From Anaspis maculata (taxonomy: Eukaryota > Arthropoda > Insecta > Coleoptera > Scraptiidae), in assembly GCA_949128115.1 (NCBI GenBank), contig OX421964.1:13850892-13914891 (forward strand): a DNA stretch of 64,000 nt. Direction: 5' to 3'. How positions within the stretch are numbered: the stretch's first letter is position 1; each line of letters starts with the position of its first letter. Made by a program: the position numbers and the translations under genes. The notes below the pieces were generated by a model, which worked only from the letters and a program-made list of their open reading frames with translations, was not told where the DNA came from and ran no database searches. Positions 58,130 through 64,000 of the stretch are shown piece after piece.

Positions 58130-60225
58130 CTGAAATAATACTCCATTACAGTAACAGTGCTTATTACTTGGTTTGATCCCCCCCCCCAGGTTCTGTTTCA
58201 TGTTGGGTTTTTACGGAGCTGTTCCTGACAAGCTAGGTCGAAGTTCAACCAACTTCCACCCCGCTAATTGGATTCAAGAGAAGACATAATACCAGATGAT
58301 TTTATTTTAATCAAATTTTAATAACCACCCGGTACAAAACTGAATAATTGATACATTTCGACATATTTCTCGCTGATATTGGCAGCTAACGATAGCCAAT
58401 GTTCGCAGCAAAGTGGTTGGAATTGAATTAGCGCGTTTTAAAGCCATAAGCGAAATTTCCTTTGACGGCTTCGCAGCATGTTCTCCCCGGCGCACGATTC
58501 TTCCAGAAACGACTAATGAGCACCAGCAAGGTGTATAACGAGATTGCGAATACTTGTGCGAATGGCATGAAATTCGTTTTATCAAAAAAGTCTGTGAGAG
58601 ACAAAATCAATACAGAAAGTCCGGGAGGGACAAATGTATTACAGAAAGTGCGTTGGGACCAAATTATACAAGTACAAAAAAAAATCCACAAAAAGTCTTG
58701 ATGGATGTACGAAAAAAATCCAATTACACATCTCAATCTCAGCGATGAATCGAGCAAAAAACAACGAAACGAGCAACTTGACAGGCGTTTTTATACCGAT
58801 CAAAAACAACCTCAAAGCTCTTAAGTACACTTTCGTGAATGGAGCCGATTTCTTTCTTATAACGAGAAAAACAAACAAACAAAACAGACAAATTTGTGGG
58901 TGAACTTTCAATATTTGGATTTATTTAATCCGAAACATTGGGTAGTCCTTGTTTTGGTACCAGAACCTTCTACGATGAAGGTTGACATAATACAAAGTTA
59001 TTTAATAATTCAGGCGATTGAAGCAGCCATTAAAAAACATCCAATATTTATTCAGGCACCTACTTGTTCCATCCTTGATCGCGAGGGAGGCCAGATAAAC
59101 TCTGAATTTTACGTTGCATTTTTCTATTTTCCCAAGCCTAAGGTAATCTCAAACTTGGTTTTATTATTTTGGAAATTATTTTTGCAGCAATTGAATAAAT
59201 ATAAAAAAAAACAAATTCTTGGAACTGCAACTAATGTAAGGAGTAATAACAAAGTAGGTAGCGTTTCGTGTTTCTGTTTACTACCTACACAAAGTTTGCT
59301 TATTATTTATGCATTCGAGCAACTGAAGTTGGAGCCGAGTAACAAAAACCTTGTGTTCATTCATAGTAAATGCGAGAGTGGAAACTTTGACGCGGCGCGT
59401 CCGTCTTTTATGAATGATGATGATGTCTCGAATTATAGAACAAAAGACTGGACTAAACCTCATGAAACTGCCCCGCCCTGTATCGATCAGGAATTACTTT
59501 TTAATCTTGTCCAATTTATCCCTGTTTTTTTTTTGCCCTTGTTGTTGACCCATATCATGTGCTTTTACATTTAATAAAATCGATCTTTGTTTTTATTTTT
59601 TTTTGGCGTAATTACCCTGTATCATAACTTGCGACGCATTTCGAAGCTCCAAAACGCTTCGTTTCAGAAAACTGCTTGTAACATTTAAAACGCTAAATGC
59701 GGCACTTCAAGTTCGAAAATGTATTGTGGTAAATGTATGTAACGTATTAAAATTATGAGATGGTCGATGAACAGAAGCCTGTTAGTTATCTGATTGATTT
59801 TAATTGTTCTATTTGTCTCGGTGCATTCTTGAGGCTTTAAGGTAGGTACATGTTACAAAGTGGTGACTAATAACGAAGCTATTATCAAGACTGAGACAAA
59901 AAAGGAACGATTAATGAGATTTATGCCAAGAAATCGGTTCAAAATGGATTACTAGTTTTCTCCAATTCTGAAAGGCGTTGTTTTGAAATTCGTAAAGTCG
60001 TCTACAGAGCTCATTAAAAGCGTAATTGAATTTGAAATTTTTGCAAAATGAAGGTAGAGTGAAGTGTGGAGCGCATAAAATGCGCTCACCTCATAGTAGT
60101 GCATTATGGTCTATTATACAATATACATTCGTTTTCAGTGAATAAAGTGAACTATTATCCACAAGTAACTAAAGGGATAACTATGCACCCCTTGCACAAT
60201 AATCCATCGAAACTGACTATCGCTT
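58130..60225. other. Stretch without supported gene upstream of the host exon
   Basis: A plus-strand frame of 226 codons (58894-59574) is the longest. It contains NPKHWVVLVLVPEPSTMKVD and a hydrophobic C-terminus but matches no family that I know. Shorter overlapping frames lie at 58307-58911 on both strands. A C-run occurs near 58180 and AATAAA at 59574. It might be a decayed gene. Sequence from 59620 to 60225 shows nothing. Confidence 0.3.
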
Positions 60226-60229
60226 TATT

Positions 60230-61500
60230 TATTCGACAGAGTATCTTTTTAATTTTAGTTTGCTCCAGTATTAGCTGCGAGCGATGCGACTCAGAAATAA
60301 TAGTATATTATTCAACAAGCTTGCAATTCACGCTATTACTCATGAGAATCCAGTTTGCCGAACGAGTAATAGCCGTTGCACGAGAGCAGAATACCAGGTT
60401 TCATTCAACAACTGATGAAGTATCGTAAAATTTGCATAACTGAATAATAGTACATTATATCATGAGCGAGATAAGTCATTATGAGCAAGTGATTGGTGCA
60501 AAATCCAAATATTCTGCCAAACAAGCAATAGTCAAACTTGATATGGATTATTGTGAAAAACATGTATAACGACTCACTTTAGTCACAAGTTGATATTGCT
60601 CAGTATAGTCACTGAAAACGGATTCATAATGAAGTCATTATTAACTGCTATAAGATAATAGTATATTATTCAACAAGCGGGTAATGATTGCTTTTTACTC
60701 ATGAGGGTGCAGTTTGTCGACACGAGCCTTGGCGAGTGTCGCGAAGCATCCGAATGAGTAATAGCCATTACCCGCTAGTAGAATACTATGCTTTATTCAG
60801 TCTTATTGAAAAATCCAGGCATGTACGCGCGTGATAATGCGTGCATTATTCAATAGGATTGGATAAAGATACTTTTCCACACTCGACAAAGATTGCGCTG
60901 GGCGTATTGTAAGTGGAAGAACTGAGCCATAATAAGCACATTGATGTTTGGTACACGAGTGGTTGCGTCAGTGTAGGAAATTCTCACGTGTTTATAATCA
61001 TCGCTTTTCGTTCACCTATGATATAAGACGTATTATCTTGAAGTAGCGGCTTAAGCTTGGGACAGACCAAAATTGAAAATATATTTTGCTAAATAAATAA
61101 ATCGATCCAGTAATGATTGTAAAAGGCGTGTATAACGACTCACTTTAGTCACTCGTGGTTAACAACTCATTTTAGTCGCTGAAAACAAATGTATAATGGA
61201 GTCAATATACACTGCTATAAGATAATTGTTTTTCTTCTCGCTAGCACTAGCTTGAAGCGATGCGACTAACCAATAATACTAGATCATTTAACGAGCTTGT
61301 GATGTACGCATTACTCACGAGAATGCAGTTTGCCGAATGAGTAATAGCCAGTAAACGAGAGTAGAATACTATGCTCCATTCAACAACTGGTCAAATGTTG
61401 TGTAGTTTGCACAACTGAATAATAGTGGATTACATTATAAGTGAGAAAAATGAGCCATTACAAACAAGTGAAACGTTTAGTACACGAGCGTTCGCGCTTT
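60230..61500. repeat. Second block of the GAATGAGTAATAGCCATTAC repeat family
   Basis: Landmarks seen at 31110-32150 recur here: ATTATTCAACAAGC, CAGTTTGCCGA, GAATGAGTAATAGCC, GAGAGTAGAATACTATGC, TTCATTCAACAACTG. They are joined by a GTATAACGACTCACTTTAGTCAC motif. The blocks are about 28 kb apart and in the same orientation. Confidence 0.65.
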
Positions 61501-61559
61501 TACACTGACAAAATGGTTTACAGAAATCGGTTTCTTGGAGGATTTCCTTTCAAACAGTC

Positions 61560-64000
61560 AATGATGATCAATTTTCAAAATTTCTAGCACATTTTTGGCT
61601 ATTTTTGGCATTTCTTCTTGTGTGAAAATCAGAAAAAAGTTTTGCCATCACCGCATGCTAAATTTGAATTTTTCATCATCAGAAATGGGCTTTCCAAAAC
61701 AGATTCTTGTAGCTTGTTGCAGTGTCTTTCAAGCCCATTTAAAACAGATTTTGAAGTTGCTGAGTGGCTTTGTTAACTTGTAAAGTTGTTTGTGAATTAT
61801 AAAGTTTCTCTGAAAATGATCTGCAAAAAGTTGAAGTTGAGAAAATGTAAACGAAAAACTCATGTGGAACGTAGCTTGTGTTTAAAATGAACATTTTAGA
61901 GATATTTGACAGTTGTGAGTTGATAACTTCCTGTTTGATTGGATGTGCGAATTTGTGATGTCGGTCTGGGAGAGTTGTTCTGCCGAATTTGAAAAAAAAG
62001 TTTTAAAAGTGAAGTTTGGTCAGTAAAATTTTGTTAGTAAAGTTTTGTTTGGTGAAGTTTCATTGAGTTTTGAATCTATACCGAGAATGTAAAGTTGGTG
62101 AAGATAGTTGAAAGAAGAGCTTTAAACTGAGATAGGAGTTGTGACCAAGCTGATAATATTTGGAAGCTGAGTGAGTGAATAACTTCTTACTTGGGTGAAC
62201 GTGCGAGTTTGTAATATTGGTCCAGAAAAGTTGTTCTGCAAAGTTAATAAGTGAAGTTTTGAGACTCAAGTTTTCAAAGTGGACTTTTGGAAATAAAATT
62301 TTGCAGAGGTAAAGTTTTGCTAGTAAAGTTGTTGGTGAAGTTGTGTGAGTGGAGAACTTGTAACGCGAATGTAAAGTTACTTAAAAAAATTAAAATGACC
62401 TGATAACTTCTTATTTGGGTGAACATACGAGTTTGTTGTATCGGTCTGAAGGAATTGTCTACGAAGTTTATAAGCAAAGTTACAAAAATGAAGTTTTCAA
62501 AGTGAAGTTCTGTCGGTGAAGTTTTGTTGGGAAAGTTTGGGTGAAGTTTTGTTGGTGAAGTTTGTTCTGTTGGTGAAGTTTTGTTAGTTGAGTTTCGATA
62601 AAGTTCTGATAACGAAATTTTGTTAGTGAAGCTTTGTTGACAGCAAAGTTACGCGGGAGTTTTGGTGATGAAATTTTGTTAGTGAAATTTTATCAGTGAA
62701 GTTTTGTTAGTGAAGTTCCGCTGAGTTTCGATTTTGTAACGCGGATTTAAAGTTAGTGAAGAGTTGAAAGAAGAGCTTGAAAAAATAGAAGTTGTAAATG
62801 AGTTGATGATATTTGGAAGTTGAAAGTGAGTTGATAACTGTTATTTGGCTGAATGTACGAGTTTCTTATATCGGTCTGAGAGGGTTATCTGCAAAGTTTA
62901 TAGCGGAATTTTAAAAATGAAGATTTCAAAGTACAGTTTTGTCGATGAAGTTTTGTTAGTGAAGTTTCGATAAAGTTCTGGTGATGAAATTTGGTTAGTG
63001 AAGCTTTGTTGACAGTCAAATTTTGCGGGAGTTCTGATAACGAAATTTTGTTAGTGAACCTTTGTTGACAGCTAAGTTTCGCGGGAGTTTTAGTGATGAA
63101 ATTTTGTTAGTGAAATTTTGTCAGTGAAGTTTTGTAAGTGAAGTTCCGTTGAGTTTCGGTTTAATAACGCGGATTTAGAGTTAAAGAAGATTTGGAAGAA
63201 GAACTTGAAAGAATAGAAGTTGCAAATGAGTTGATGATATTTGGAAGTTGATAGTGAGTTGATGAACTGTTATTTGGCTGAATGTGCGAGTTTCTTATAT
63301 CGGTCTGAGAGGGTTATCTGCAAAGTTTACAGCGGAATTTCAAAAATGAAGATTTCAAAGTACAGTTTTGTCGATGAAGTTTTGTTAGTGAAGTTTCAAT
63401 GAAGTTTTGGCGATGAAATTCTGTTAGTGAAGTTTTGTTGATGGAGTTTCGTCAGTGGAGTTTTGTTGACTTTTGAAATTTGTAACGCGAATGTCGTGGA
63501 TGTAAAATTAGTGAATAGAGTTAAAAGAAAAGCTTGAAGAGACAGATAGAAGTTGTGAGTGAGTTGATGACTTATTAAGTGAACGTGCAATTTAGTCATA
63601 GTGGTCTGAAGAGTTGTCCTGCAACGTTTATGGATGGAGTTTTAAAAGTTAAGTTTTGTTAATAAAGCACTGTTGTTGAAGTTTAGTTACTGAAGTTTCG
63701 TTGGTTGAGTCCCGTTAAGTTTTGAACTTGTAACGCGGATGTAAAGTTAGAGAAAAGAGTTGAAAAAGAAGAGCTTAAAAAGATAAAAGTTGTGGATATT
63801 TGGAAGTTGATAGTGGAGTATCGGGAATTTAGAATTGATAACGCGAATGTAAGGTGAGGTAAGAGAGCTGAGAAAAGAACTTGAAAAGATTGGGATTATT
63901 ATCAGAGAAACCAATGTATAAATGCATATTTTCTAATCCTGTCGACTTCAAAGTTGCGGAGTTTCAGTGAAATCTATAAAAAGAGTATGAGATTTTCAAT
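61560..64000. repeat. TG-rich tandem repeat with a ~425-bp higher-order unit
   Basis: Short units near GTGAAGTTTTGTTA are organised in a longer unit that restarts with TTATTTGGCTGAATGTGCGAG and ATATCGGTCTGAGAGGGTTA. The closest copies are at about 62835 and 63260 (around 425 bp apart), and more diverged ones lie near 61930, 62180, 62405 and 63565. The array continues to the window edge. Minus-strand frames in it (for example 62060-62477) are repeat artefacts. Confidence 0.8.

Noticed and set aside
58894..59574. 226-codon plus-strand frame upstream of the host exon
   Set aside because: There is no recognisable domain, the flanks give no clear gene context, and the composition is close to AT-rich noise. 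I kept it only as an unassigned stretch.

Overview
The window looks like nuclear DNA of an arthropod, most likely an insect. The species cannot be named from the sequence. It is AT-rich, intron-rich and full of transposons, and short peptides in three minus-strand exons resemble the N-terminal extension of insect AMP-activated protein kinase gamma (SNF4Agamma). That identification rests on remembered family sequence, not on a search.

Most of the 64 kb appears to be the 5' part of this one minus-strand gene. A long-isoform coding exon runs 58091 to 46033 but is split by a transposon. A second exon lies at 40164-40031. A candidate alternative first exon lies at 489-301. The reading phases agree: the split exon leaves phase 1, the 40-kb exon enters at phase 1 and leaves at phase 0, and the alternative exon also leaves at phase 0. 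The shared downstream exons, including the nucleotide-binding CBS domains, would lie outside the window below position 1.

The centrepiece is an 11,386-bp element (46323-57708) inserted inside the first coding exon. It has a perfect 6-bp target duplication (GAAGAG), AG...CT ends and inverted terminal repeats of 1.7-1.9 kb, all Maverick/Polinton hallmarks. It encodes a two-exon type-B DNA polymerase of about 1,397 residues on the minus strand and three small genes on the plus strand: a possible OB-fold/SSB-like protein, a helical protein, and a spliced protein made of a duplicated exon. I find no integrase, packaging ATPase, protease or capsid gene. It may be an undescribed integrase-less PolB transposon, perhaps mobilised by a Maverick integrase acting in trans.

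Other mobile DNA: a complete, apparently very young Ty3/Gypsy retrotransposon (7326-17007) with nearly identical 2.39-kb LTRs and a GGGAAAC -1 frameshift site; a 1,084-bp foldback element (5552-6635); a 247-bp hairpin element (27192-27438); a 5'-truncated non-LTR retrotransposon (42703-43039); and Tc1/mariner relics (about 45390-45990).

The rest of the introns consists of different families of degenerate tandem repeats: a 12-bp unit (1.1-2.5 and 17.9-20.8 kb, opposite orientation), about 430 bp (2.6-7.3 kb), about 155 bp (25.7-30.7 kb), a phrase-like repeat at 34.4-37.9 kb, about 325 bp (41.6-45.3 kb), about 425 bp (61.6-64 kb), and others. They yield many meaningless open frames. I saw no rRNA, tRNA or CRISPR.
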